A stretch of 38,112 nucleotides of DNA, taken from DASWIG01 sp965371445 (GTDB lineage: Bacteria; Acidobacteriota; Thermoanaerobaculia; Multivoradales; J023). A program made the translations under genes and the position numbers. The stretch lies in assembly GCA_965371445.1 (NCBI GenBank), contig CBDUYN010000096.1, forward strand, positions 1 to 38,112, read 5' to 3'. The notes under the pieces were generated by a model. That model had not been told where the DNA came from, searched no databases, and saw only the letters and a program-made list of their open reading frames with translations. Positions 15,172 to 23,355 of this stretch are shown here, piece after piece. Numbering within the stretch: position 1 is the stretch's first letter; every line of letters starts with the position of its first letter.

Positions 15172-17430
15172 ATGCGATTCCAAGACCTCGCCATCCGCCG
15201 CAAGCTGATGGTGGTCATCATGCTGACGACGATCCTCGCGGTGCTGCTCGCATCGGGGGCCATCTACGTCTACGACTACGTCACCTTCCGCGAAAAAATC
15301 GCCACCGACCTGGGGACGCTGGCCGAGACGGTCCGCGCCAACACCACGAACGCCCTCGTCTTCAACGACCGCGAGACGGCGGACCTCATCCTCTCCGGCC
15401 TCAGCGTCCAGCCCCACATCCTCGGAGCGTGGATCTTCCGCCAGGACGGCGAGCTGTTTTCCCAGTACCGCCGCGAGGGCGTGGCGACCGAGGCGGCGCC
15501 GGGAGGCGCCGAGGGGACGTTTCTCGAAGACGGCGTCCTTGTCGTCGCGCGCGACGTCGTCTTTGGCGACGAAGTCGTCGGCAGCCTCCGGATCCGCTCC
15601 GACCTCGAGGCGATCGAAGCGTGGCGCCGCAACTACCTGACCATCTTCGTCGTGGTGACCGTGGGCGTCACGGCGGTCGCGTTGTTCATCTCGGCGCTCC
15701 TCCAGGGGGTGATCTCGAGGCCTGTGCTCGACCTCGTCGAGGTGGTCAGGAACGTCTCTGCCAAGAAAGACTACTCGGTCCGGGTCACCAAGAAGGGCAA
15801 CGACGAGATCGGCCGCCTGATCGACGGCTTCAACGAGATGCTCGGCCAGATCGAGCAGCGCGACGACGAGCTGGTCGTCGAGCGCGACCGGGCCGAGCAG
15901 GCCAACCGCTCGAAGTCGCTCTTCCTGGCCAACATGAGCCACGAGCTCCGGACGCCGCTCACCGCGATCATCGGCTACTCCGAGATCCTCGCCGAAGACG
16001 CCCGCGACATGGGGACGACCGACTTCCTGCCCGATCTCGAGAAGATCCACGCCGCGGGCAAGCACCTGCTGGGGCTCATCAACTCGATCCTCGACCTCTC
16101 CAAGGTCGAGGCCGGCAAGATGGAGCTCGCGCCGGAGAAGTTCGAGGTCGCGAAGCTGATCGAGGAGGTCCGCTCCACCACCGTGCCGCTGATGGAAAAG
16201 AACCGCAACACCCTCGAGGTCCACGTCGGCGACTCGGTGGGCATCGTCTTGAACGACCTGGCCAAGACGCGGCAGATTCTCTTGAACCTCCTGTCGAACG
16301 CCGCCAAGTTCACCGAAGGCGGGCGGATCGTCCTCGAAGCGCAGCGCAAAGCGGGCCCGGGCACGGACCTCGTCGTCTTTCGCGTCTCCGACTCGGGGAT
16401 CGGCATGACGCCGGAGCAGACGCAGAAGCTCTTCAAGCCCTTCTCCCAGGCCGACGCGTCGACCGCGCGCGACTACGGCGGCACGGGACTGGGGCTCGCC
16501 CTCTCGAAGCGTTTCGCCGAGCTGATGCACGGCCGGATCAAGGTCGAGAGCGAGCACGGCAAGGGGTCGACGTTTATCCTCGACCTGCCGGCCGACATCG
16601 TCCTCGCCCGCCTGAAGACGAAGTCCCTGACGACGCTCATGGAGTCCGGCGAGTGGGACCGGTCGGCCGCCGTCAGGAAGCTGGGGGCCGACGCGCGGCT
16701 CGTGCTCGTCATCGACGACGACCTTGCCGTCCACGAGTTATTGAGCGAGCTCCTGACGCGCGAGGGCTTCCGGGTGGCCTCGGCGCGCAGCGGCGACGAG
16801 GGGCTGCGGATGGCGCGCGAGATGCGCCCCGCGATCATCACTCTCGACGTGCGGATGCCGGAGCGCGACGGCTGGAGCGTCCTGACGGAGCTCAAGAGCG
16901 ATCCGCAGCTCGCCAAGATCCCGGTCATCATGATCAGTGTCGCCGACGAGCAGCGGCGAGGGTACGCCCTGGGGGCCGAGTACCTGACGAAGCCCATCGA
17001 CCGGGCGCGTCTCGCCGAGTTGCTGCACAAGTACCGGGGCGCCAATTCGACCCCGGTGGGGCTGGTGGTCGACGACGACGCGAACATCCGTGGCGTCCTC
17101 TCGCGCCTCCTCCGGGAGGAGAGCTGGGAGGTGCAGGAGGCCGAGGACGGGATCGCCGCTCTACGAAGGGTCGCCGAGGCGACGCCGACGCTGATCCTCC
17201 TCGATCTCATGATGCCGCGCATGGACGGCTTCGACTTCGTCGCCCAGCTGCGCAAGAACACCGCCTGGCGGCACATCCCGATCGTCGTCGTCACGGCCAA
17301 GGACCTCGACGAAGAGGACCGGCGCCGGCTAAACGGCGGCGTCGAAAAGATCCTCGAGAAGGGAGCCTACTCGCTCGACGAGCTCAAGGCCGAGGTCTGT
17401 TCGCTGGCACACGCCGTCGTCGCCGGGTGA
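15172..17430 (+). CDS. Hybrid sensor histidine kinase (CHASE8-like, HAMP, HisKA, HATPase, two REC)
   Basis: The product is 752 residues. TM1 is ~residues 12-33. A short periplasmic sensor follows, with NALVFNDRETADLILSGL resembling CHASE8. TM2 is ~162-183 (FVVVTVGVTAVALFISALL), then HAMP. HisKA has His257 in FLANMSHELRTPL, and HATPase shows the N box (NLLSNAAKFT) and DSGIGM. REC1 has Asp559 (LDVRMPERDGW) and REC2 has Asp678 (LDLMMPRMDGF). The final lysine region of REC2 is unusual (ILEKGAYS). The gene heads a co-directional cluster with a TonB receptor, TPR protein, PhnD-like protein and REC-REC-cyclase, so it probably reports on what that uptake system senses and may pass phosphate to the REC-cyclase. 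Confidence 0.93.
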   Translation: MRFQDLAIRRKLMVVIMLTTILAVLLASGAIYVYDYVTFREKIATDLGTLAETVRANTTNALVFNDRETADLILSGLSVQPHILGAWIFRQDGELFSQYRREGVATEAAPGGAEGTFLEDGVLVVARDVVFGDEVVGSLRIRSDLEAIEAWRRNYLTIFVVVTVGVTAVALFISALLQGVISRPVLDLVEVVRNVSAKKDYSVRVTKKGNDEIGRLIDGFNEMLGQIEQRDDELVVERDRAEQANRSKSLFLANMSHELRTPLTAIIGYSEILAEDARDMGTTDFLPDLEKIHAAGKHLLGLINSILDLSKVEAGKMELAPEKFEVAKLIEEVRSTTVPLMEKNRNTLEVHVGDSVGIVLNDLAKTRQILLNLLSNAAKFTEGGRIVLEAQRKAGPGTDLVVFRVSDSGIGMTPEQTQKLFKPFSQADASTARDYGGTGLGLALSKRFAELMHGRIKVESEHGKGSTFILDLPADIVLARLKTKSLTTLMESGEWDRSAAVRKLGADARLVLVIDDDLAVHELLSELLTREGFRVASARSGDEGLRMAREMRPAIITLDVRMPERDGWSVLTELKSDPQLAKIPVIMISVADEQRRGYALGAEYLTKPIDRARLAELLHKYRGANSTPVGLVVDDDANIRGVLSRLLREESWEVQEAEDGIAALRRVAEATPTLILLDLMMPRMDGFDFVAQLRKNTAWRHIPIVVVTAKDLDEEDRRRLNGGVEKILEKGAYSLDELKAEVCSLAHAVVAG

Positions 17431-17494
17431 CGTCTTGGTGCGAAATCCTGCGCATGCAGAGGTAAGGGGGGCCAAAGGCCCGGGGGAAGAAGCG

Positions 17495-19606
17495 ATGAAG
17501 TTTTCAAGAGAGAAGAAGATCGTGCCGGCGGCGCTCGCCGTGCTGGCGGTGCTCGCTCAGCCGATCGTGGCGACGGCCCAGCAGAGCCAAATCGGCGAGG
17601 TGACGCTTTTTGGCGAGGAAGAGTTCAAGATCCAGGCGGCGACCAAGACCGAGATCCCGATCTCCAAGGCGCCGGGCGCGGTGACGGTCATCAGCGCCAG
17701 GCAGATCCGCGAGTCGGGTGCCCGGACGATTCCCGAGCTCCTGCGCCGGGTCGCGGGTGTGAACGTCCGCTGGAACCCGATGGTCCAGACCGTCGACATG
17801 CGCAGCTTCGGCCAGAACCCTTTTTCCAGCCGGGTGCTGCTTTTGATCGACGGCGTGCCCTACAACTCCTGGAACAAGGGCGGCTTTCCTCAGCACCCGG
17901 GTTTCGACTTCTTTGGCCTCCAGAACGTCAAGCGCATCGAGGTGCTGCGGGGTCCGGGATCGGCGCTCTACGGCGAGAACGCCTACTGGGGCGTCGTCAA
18001 CATCGTCACCCTCTCGGGCGAGGACTTGGCAGGCGGCAAGATCGAGCTTTACGGCGGCGACGTCGAAACCCGCTCGGCCGGCGTTGTCTACGGCAAGAAA
18101 GTGGGCGAAGCGGGCTCCATTCTCGTCTCGGGCAAGTTCCTGCAAAGCCAGCTTCCCATGGTATTCTGGGCCGAGGAGAACGATTCCCAGGTCCGGGGCA
18201 CGGACGTCTTCCTCAAGGGCTCCTACAAGGGGCTGGGGGTCTCCTACTACCGTCACGAGGACGAGCTCGACGGCTTCAACGAGCCGATCCCGATCCCAGG
18301 CCTGCCGCCGGTGGCGTTCGCCAGTATCGACAAGATCAAGCAGGAGATCGACATCTTCGCCGTCAAGTACGGCCGCAAGCTCCGCCAGGAGAGAGTCTCT
18401 CTGGACGCCGACTTTTCCTACGCCCAGCGCACCGGCTCGCATTGCGCCGCCTGTCACGCGGCGCCCCAGGACCCCAACTTTCGCGAGACCGACGAGGGCC
18501 ACGGCTTTCAGCTGATTGGTGACTTGCGCCTGGGGCTTCACATGCTGCCCGGGCACGACATCCTGATCGGGGTCGAGGCTCGGAAGATCGACGCCGGCGA
18601 CCACGGCGACGAGCTTCTCGATCCCGCGCTCGCCGGCGGGTTTGAAAAAGACGTGGTGCTCGGCTACTCCAAGGTGGCCGTCTACGTCCAGGATCAGATC
18701 TCTTTCGCCGACGACAGCTTTGGCCTGATCCTCGGGGCGCGTTACGACGGCTCGAACGACCTTTTCGGCGACGAGATCTCGCCCCGCGTCTCGGCCGTCT
18801 ACTCGCCGACCGAGGCCCTGGTGCTGCGGGCCGGATGGTCGCAGGCCTTCCGCTTTCCGAACTTCAGCGAGCTCTACCAGAATTCCTGGTTCTTCAACGT
18901 GGCGGGCGGACCGGTGGTGATTCCTTTCTCGGTCTTCCAGCCCAATCCGGACCTGGAGCCTGAGCAGTTAGAAACCGTGGAGCTAGGTCTCCAGTACCGC
19001 ATCAGCCCGGCGCTTTCGGTCAAGATCGACCTTTATCAGTCGGTCGCCGAGAGCTTCGCCGTGATGGTCTTTGAAGAGCTGCCGGGGGCGCCGACCCTGC
19101 TGCGCATCGAAAACCATCCCGACGACGCGACGATCCGCGGCGTCGAGCTCGAGCTGCGCTGGGCCGCGAAGCGCGGCCTGACGGGATTTTTCAACTGGAG
19201 CTATTCCGAGACCGGGCAAGACGGGAACCTCGTCGACACCTCCGGCAAGCCTTTCGAGCTCGTCTACGCGCCGGAGAACAAGCTCAACCTCGGCCTCTAT
19301 TTCGGCCCCTTCGGCGGCCTGAGCGGCGAGGTCGACCTCCAGTGGCGCGACGACTATCAGGCGCCGAGCTTCTGGAACGAGCTCCGGACCGGCTCCGACA
19401 CCATCGCCAAGCTCGACGGCTATACGCTGGCCAACCTGCGTTTGAGCTACGACCTGCCGGTGCAGTGGCGTAGCGGACGCCATCCGCTGCGCCTCTCCGT
19501 GCATGGCCGGAACCTGCTCGACGAGCAGCCAACGGAAACGCTCGTCGGAGTCGACACCCGGCTCCTGGGCCGGACCTTCTACGGTTCCTTCGAGCTCTCC
19601 TTCTAG
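17495..19606 (+). CDS. TonB-dependent outer-membrane receptor with a CXXCH motif
   Basis: The product is 703 residues. ATG 17495 is chosen because it starts a clean signal peptide (KFSREKK, hydrophobic run, ATAQQ) after a purine-rich gggggaaga. The plug domain follows (PGAVTVISARQIRESGARTI, LLIDGVPYN, VEVLRGPGSALYGENAYWGV), then a 22-strand barrel with a terminal aromatic (SFELSF). Such receptors take up siderophores, cobalamin, sugars or metals using TonB energy. Substrate is unknown. Residues 317-321 read CAACH, a heme-c-type CXXCH, in a predicted loop of the barrel, which is uncommon. Downstream genes follow within 12 nt or by overlap, so the receptor, TPR protein and PhnD-like protein are likely one operon. 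Confidence 0.93.
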   Translation: MKFSREKKIVPAALAVLAVLAQPIVATAQQSQIGEVTLFGEEEFKIQAATKTEIPISKAPGAVTVISARQIRESGARTIPELLRRVAGVNVRWNPMVQTVDMRSFGQNPFSSRVLLLIDGVPYNSWNKGGFPQHPGFDFFGLQNVKRIEVLRGPGSALYGENAYWGVVNIVTLSGEDLAGGKIELYGGDVETRSAGVVYGKKVGEAGSILVSGKFLQSQLPMVFWAEENDSQVRGTDVFLKGSYKGLGVSYYRHEDELDGFNEPIPIPGLPPVAFASIDKIKQEIDIFAVKYGRKLRQERVSLDADFSYAQRTGSHCAACHAAPQDPNFRETDEGHGFQLIGDLRLGLHMLPGHDILIGVEARKIDAGDHGDELLDPALAGGFEKDVVLGYSKVAVYVQDQISFADDSFGLILGARYDGSNDLFGDEISPRVSAVYSPTEALVLRAGWSQAFRFPNFSELYQNSWFFNVAGGPVVIPFSVFQPNPDLEPEQLETVELGLQYRISPALSVKIDLYQSVAESFAVMVFEELPGAPTLLRIENHPDDATIRGVELELRWAAKRGLTGFFNWSYSETGQDGNLVDTSGKPFELVYAPENKLNLGLYFGPFGGLSGEVDLQWRDDYQAPSFWNELRTGSDTIAKLDGYTLANLRLSYDLPVQWRSGRHPLRLSVHGRNLLDEQPTETLVGVDTRLLGRTFYGSFELSF

Positions 19607-19617
19607 AGCCGACGACG

Positions 19618-22125
19618 ATGCGCCGCGCCCTCGTGACGAGCCTCCTCTGTCTGGCCTGCCTCGGTCCGGCGGCTCTGTGGGCCCAGGAACAAGACATCCC
19701 CGAGGTGGCGCGCGACCTGATCGCGGAAGGCGAGCGCCACCAGCGGGCGGGACGCTTCGAGAAAGCGATCGAAAGCTTCCGCGAGGCCCAGCGTATGGCC
19801 CCCTCGGCCGCCGCCACCTACATCGCGCTCGGTGCCCTCTTGAACGAGCAAGGGGACACCGAGGCGGCCTACGAGAGCTTTCGCGACGGCTTGAAGCTCG
19901 ACCCTGCCAACGCAGGGTTGCGCTTCAACGCGGCGGTGCTGGCCCTGCGGCTCGAGCGGCTCGACGAGGCCCTGGAGCACGTGGAGACGGCGCTGCGCGA
20001 CGAGCCCAGGAACGCCAACCTGCACGCCCTTCATGGCGCGGTCCTGAGTGGTCTCGGACGTAGCGCCGAGGCGCTCGCGGCTCTTGAGCAGGCGGTCAAG
20101 ATCGAGCCGGGCAATCCGAGCCTCCGATTCCGCCTCGGGAACCTCCACACCCAACTCGGACGTCACGGCGAGGCCATCGCCGCGTACCAGAAGGCGATCC
20201 GCAAAGACGACAGCTACCTCCGGGCCTGGTACAACCTCGGCGCGGTGCTCTACGAGGTCGGCAGCTACGACGAAGCCCTCGCGGCCTACGAGGTGGCTTT
20301 GAAGCCCGTGGAGGAGGCGTTTCGTTCGGGGCAGAGCGTCGACCCGGCGAACGCCCGGGCTTTCTTGAACCTCGGAGCGATCCACTTGGAGAAGAAGGCC
20401 TGGAACGCGGCGCTCGACGCCTACGGCAAGGCCCTCCGGCTCGACCCGAAGCTCTCGGACGCGCTCTACAACCAGGGATTCATCCATTACCAGGAGGGAC
20501 GCTTCGACCAGGCTCGCGAGGCCTACCTCCAGGCCCTGGAGCTGGAGGAGGACCTGCCGCTCGCCTATCTGCACCTTGGCCAGATCCACGAACGGCGCGG
20601 CGAGGCGGCGGAGACGGTCCGCTGGCTGCTCGAGGGGATGCCGCGCTTTGATGCCGCGACCCGGATCGAGGCCCACCTCACCCTGGCGCGGGCCCGCCAG
20701 GCCCTCGGGGAAGAGGACGAGGCGATCGCCCTTTATCGCGAGGTCCTGAAGGGGGATCCGCTGAGGCGGCCGGCCATCGTCGAGCTCGGGCGGCTGCTGC
20801 GTCGCCGAGGCGACGCTGCCGGGGCTCGCGAGCTCCTGGAGCGTGCCCGCGAGCTCGTCCCCGACGACGACGACGTGACCCTGGAGCTCGCGCTCCTGGC
20901 GCGCTCCAAGGGCGAGACCGAACGGGAAGAAGCGCTCTACCGGGAGATCCTGGGCCGCTCGCCCGAGCTTTGGCCGGTACGGCTCAACCTGGGCCTCCTG
21001 CTCCTTCGCCGCGGCGAGATGGCCGCTGCGCGTCGCGAGATCGAGCCCCTCGTCGAGCGGCTTGGCGAGTTTCGCCGGGATGGGCTGACGCCGCACCAGG
21101 CCCACCTCGTCGCCTCCACCCACGCGCTTTTGCTTGCTGCCGGCGGCGACCTCCAGGGAGCGCGGCGTGTTCTCTCTGCCGTGTTGAAGGAGGAGCCGGG
21201 CTTCGTGTCCGCGGTCTCGGCCGCCGCCGTGCTCGACGCCCGCGCAGGCGATCCCGCCGCGGCCGCCGGGGCGCTCAGCCGCATCCTCCGGAGCGCTTCC
21301 GGGGAGGAGGCGGCGCTGGTGCGCGCCAACCTCGGCAAGATCCTCTACCTGGCCGGCGGTGACGACAAGGCGCGCGAGCTGCTCGAAGCGGCGGCTGCCG
21401 TGGACCCTGACGAGCTCGCGCTCCCTGCCCTCCTCGGGGAGATCGCCCTGGCCAAGCGCGACTACCGGGGCGCCGAGCGGTCTTTCACCACGGCGCGCAA
21501 GCTCTGCGGCGCGGCGGAGACGTCGGCTGAGGAGAGCGGCGAGACACTGTCCCCTTGGGGGGATCAAGGGGGGGAAACACTTCGCGTCGCTCTCGAGCCG
21601 GAGGATTCCGGAGGGCTTTGCCGCCGCCTGAAGACAAGCCTCGCGACGGCGCTTCTCGGTGCGGCTTTCGAAGAGCTGACCCGGGGACGGGAGAGGGAGT
21701 CGGCTCTCGCCGCCCGGGCTCTCGCGGGACGCGCTCTCGCCCTCGACCTCGACGACGGGTCGCGTGCGGTGGCGCTTTTCGTCCACGGCTCGGCGCGTCT
21801 GCTGACCGGTGCCGACCGCGGCGCCCGCTCCGACCTGGAGGCGAGCCTCGCTCACTTGCCGCGGTCCCTTCTCGCCCAGGCCCGCAACAACTTGGGCGTG
21901 GCGCTCCTACGCCTCCAGGACGTCGGCGCGGCGCGCCGTGAGCTCGAGGCGGCGCGAGCGGCCGGCGGCCGCGAAGCGACGCTCAACCTGGCCATCCTCC
22001 TCGACGAGAATACCGACAACGGCCAGGAGGCCCTCGTCCTCTACGAGGAGTACCTGAAATCCGGCGGACACCGGCGCCAGGACGCCGAGGCGTGGGCCGA
22101 ACGACTGCGGAAGATCTATCGATGA
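19618..22125 (+). CDS. Exported long TPR protein of the uptake operon
   Basis: The product is 835 residues. A signal peptide (RRALVTSLLCLACLGPAALW, then AQEQ) starts 11 nt after the receptor stop. The rest is nearly all TPR: repeats of the A..Y..AL.LDP..A....LG type run from residue ~35 to the end, with at least a dozen units. It is probably a periplasmic scaffold linking receptor and binding protein; that is inferred from operon position. Around residues 640-665 (SPWGDQGGETL) the TPR pattern is interrupted by a palindromic insertion that keeps the frame (see 21551). The stop overlaps the next ATG in ATGA, so the next gene is translationally coupled. Confidence 0.88.
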   Translation: MRRALVTSLLCLACLGPAALWAQEQDIPEVARDLIAEGERHQRAGRFEKAIESFREAQRMAPSAAATYIALGALLNEQGDTEAAYESFRDGLKLDPANAGLRFNAAVLALRLERLDEALEHVETALRDEPRNANLHALHGAVLSGLGRSAEALAALEQAVKIEPGNPSLRFRLGNLHTQLGRHGEAIAAYQKAIRKDDSYLRAWYNLGAVLYEVGSYDEALAAYEVALKPVEEAFRSGQSVDPANARAFLNLGAIHLEKKAWNAALDAYGKALRLDPKLSDALYNQGFIHYQEGRFDQAREAYLQALELEEDLPLAYLHLGQIHERRGEAAETVRWLLEGMPRFDAATRIEAHLTLARARQALGEEDEAIALYREVLKGDPLRRPAIVELGRLLRRRGDAAGARELLERARELVPDDDDVTLELALLARSKGETEREEALYREILGRSPELWPVRLNLGLLLLRRGEMAAARREIEPLVERLGEFRRDGLTPHQAHLVASTHALLLAAGGDLQGARRVLSAVLKEEPGFVSAVSAAAVLDARAGDPAAAAGALSRILRSASGEEAALVRANLGKILYLAGGDDKARELLEAAAAVDPDELALPALLGEIALAKRDYRGAERSFTTARKLCGAAETSAEESGETLSPWGDQGGETLRVALEPEDSGGLCRRLKTSLATALLGAAFEELTRGRERESALAARALAGRALALDLDDGSRAVALFVHGSARLLTGADRGARSDLEASLAHLPRSLLAQARNNLGVALLRLQDVGAARRELEAARAAGGREATLNLAILLDENTDNGQEALVLYEEYLKSGGHRRQDAEAWAERLRKIYR
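21551..21571 (+). repeat. In-frame palindrome inside the TPR gene
   Basis: ccccttg, loop gggggat, caagggg. It is flanked by imperfect direct repeats gagacact (21541) and gaaacact (about 21575), like a small insertion with target duplication. The host frame stays open through it. Confidence 0.6.
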
Positions 22126-23264
22126 AGCTGTCGCCACCATTCCCCGGGGTTAAAACCCCGGGCTACATCCAAGAAGGCGCCCTTTGGGCTTACCGGCTAA
22201 AGCCGGAAGATCCCGCGGCTTCAGCCGTTAAGCCCGCAGGGCGCCCGTTCAAATGTAGCCCGGGCATTCATGCCCGGGTGGCTTTGGCTCTCGCTTGCTT
22301 CCTTCTTGCTCTCGCTCTCCCGGTCTCGGCGCAGCAGGTGCTCCTCGTCCACCTGCCGGGCGCTCCGGTCGAGGCGGCCAACCGCATCGCGGTAGCCGCG
22401 AACACGCTGGCCGACTATCTCTCGCAGGAGGTGCCGGAGCTGGCGCTCGAAGCTCAGCTCTTTCGCCGCTTCGCCGATGCCGAAGCCTTTCTCCAGGGCG
22501 CCGCAGGAGAGCGAGTCGTGGCCGTTCTCGTGGAAGCGAGCTTCCTGCTCGACGCGGGCGCCGGGACCGCCTTTGAAGCCACCCACCGATTCCGTCGGGA
22601 AGGCCTGGGCACCTACCGTCGCCTCGTCGTGGTCAAGGCCGACACCGCAGATGCCGAGCGGCTCGTCGACTTGAAGGGGCGCTCGCTCTCGGTCGTCGAG
22701 ACGACGGGGGCAAGCCTCGAGGCCTTCCTGGAGCGGGCGGTTTTCGAGGGCGAGGTGGCGCCGGCAGGTTGGTTCGGCTCGATCGAGCGGGTGGCGGACG
22801 ACTTCTCGGCCACCGCCGAGGTGCTTTACGGCCAAAGCGACGCCGCTCTCGTGGGGGAGCACAACCCGCTGCTCGCCGACCATCTGGGCGCCGACCTGCG
22901 CTCGGTTTACACGAGCCCGCCGCTCTCCCTGCCGGTCGTGGCGCTGCGCCGGGGAGCGCTCGGCGATGCCGCGCGCGCTGCCTGGGACGCGGCGCTTGGC
23001 GGGATCGGCGGCAGCGCGGCCGGCCGTCCGGTTCTCGCTGAGCTGCGCTTCGACGGCTTCGAGGCGATCGCGGGGGAGAGCGTGGCGTCCTTGACCACGT
23101 CCCGCGTCGCCGCGAAGGAGCCGGAGATCGTCTTGCCGGGTGCCGGCGCTTTTGAACCGGCGTTGCCGGCGCCGCTCGACGCGTCGCAGCTCCCCTTCGA
23201 CCTCGAGATCGAGCTCCCCGACGTCCCATTGCCGGAGGCGGAGTCTTCGCCGGGCGGCGTTTGA
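22122..23264 (+). CDS. PhnD-like periplasmic binding protein with a repeat inserted in its signal-peptide region
   Basis: The product is 380 residues; ATG 22122 overlaps the upstream stop. The mature part (from ~AQQVLLVHLPG) resembles the phosphate/phosphonate-binding (PhnD/SsuA-like) fold: DLKGRSLSVVETTGASLEAF and the second-lobe AALVGEHNPLLADHLGADLR are typical. No ABC permease or ATPase is nearby, so it may act as a sensor ligand-binding protein for the histidine kinase at 15172. The hydrophobic signal core (ALALACFLLALALPVSA) starts only at residue 53. Residues ~8-52 are encoded by a palindromic element (22142-22278), giving an abnormally long N-region. An in-frame GTG at 22278 could start a shorter form, but without basic residues. 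Confidence 0.82.
   Translation: MKLSPPFPGVKTPGYIQEGALWAYRLKPEDPAASAVKPAGRPFKCSPGIHARVALALACFLLALALPVSAQQVLLVHLPGAPVEAANRIAVAANTLADYLSQEVPELALEAQLFRRFADAEAFLQGAAGERVVAVLVEASFLLDAGAGTAFEATHRFRREGLGTYRRLVVVKADTADAERLVDLKGRSLSVVETTGASLEAFLERAVFEGEVAPAGWFGSIERVADDFSATAEVLYGQSDAALVGEHNPLLADHLGADLRSVYTSPPLSLPVVALRRGALGDAARAAWDAALGGIGGSAAGRPVLAELRFDGFEAIAGESVASLTTSRVAAKEPEIVLPGAGAFEPALPAPLDASQLPFDLEIELPDVPLPEAESSPGGV
22142..22278 (+). repeat. Palindromic (REP/MITE-like) element inside a gene
   Basis: Nested inverted repeats: cccgggctacat (22157-22168) pairs with atgtagcccggg (22253-22264). Inside, ggcgccct pairs with agggcgcc and gggctta with taagccc. Each end forms its own hairpin (cccggggtt/aaccccggg and cccgggcat/atgcccggg). 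The whole folds as one long stem and stays in frame with the host gene. Confidence 0.9.
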
Positions 23265-23355
23265 GCAGCTGAGCAGCTTCTCGCGACCGCCGGCCGTCTT
23301 GTACTAGGATGGATGAACGCGTCGAATCGGTGCGCAGGATCGGAGAAGAATCGGC

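Noticed and set aside
14391..17465. A 1024-codon + strand open frame overlapping the histidine kinase
   Set aside because: Only its first ~80 codons look coding (pseudogene 14248-15066). The rest is Arg/Pro/Gly-rich shadow sequence over a kinase with all its motifs in the frame at 15172.
19603..21855. A 750-codon minus-strand frame opposite the TPR gene
   Set aside because: It is the antisense shadow of a repetitive GC-rich gene; the + frame has a signal peptide, TPR pattern and tight operon spacing.
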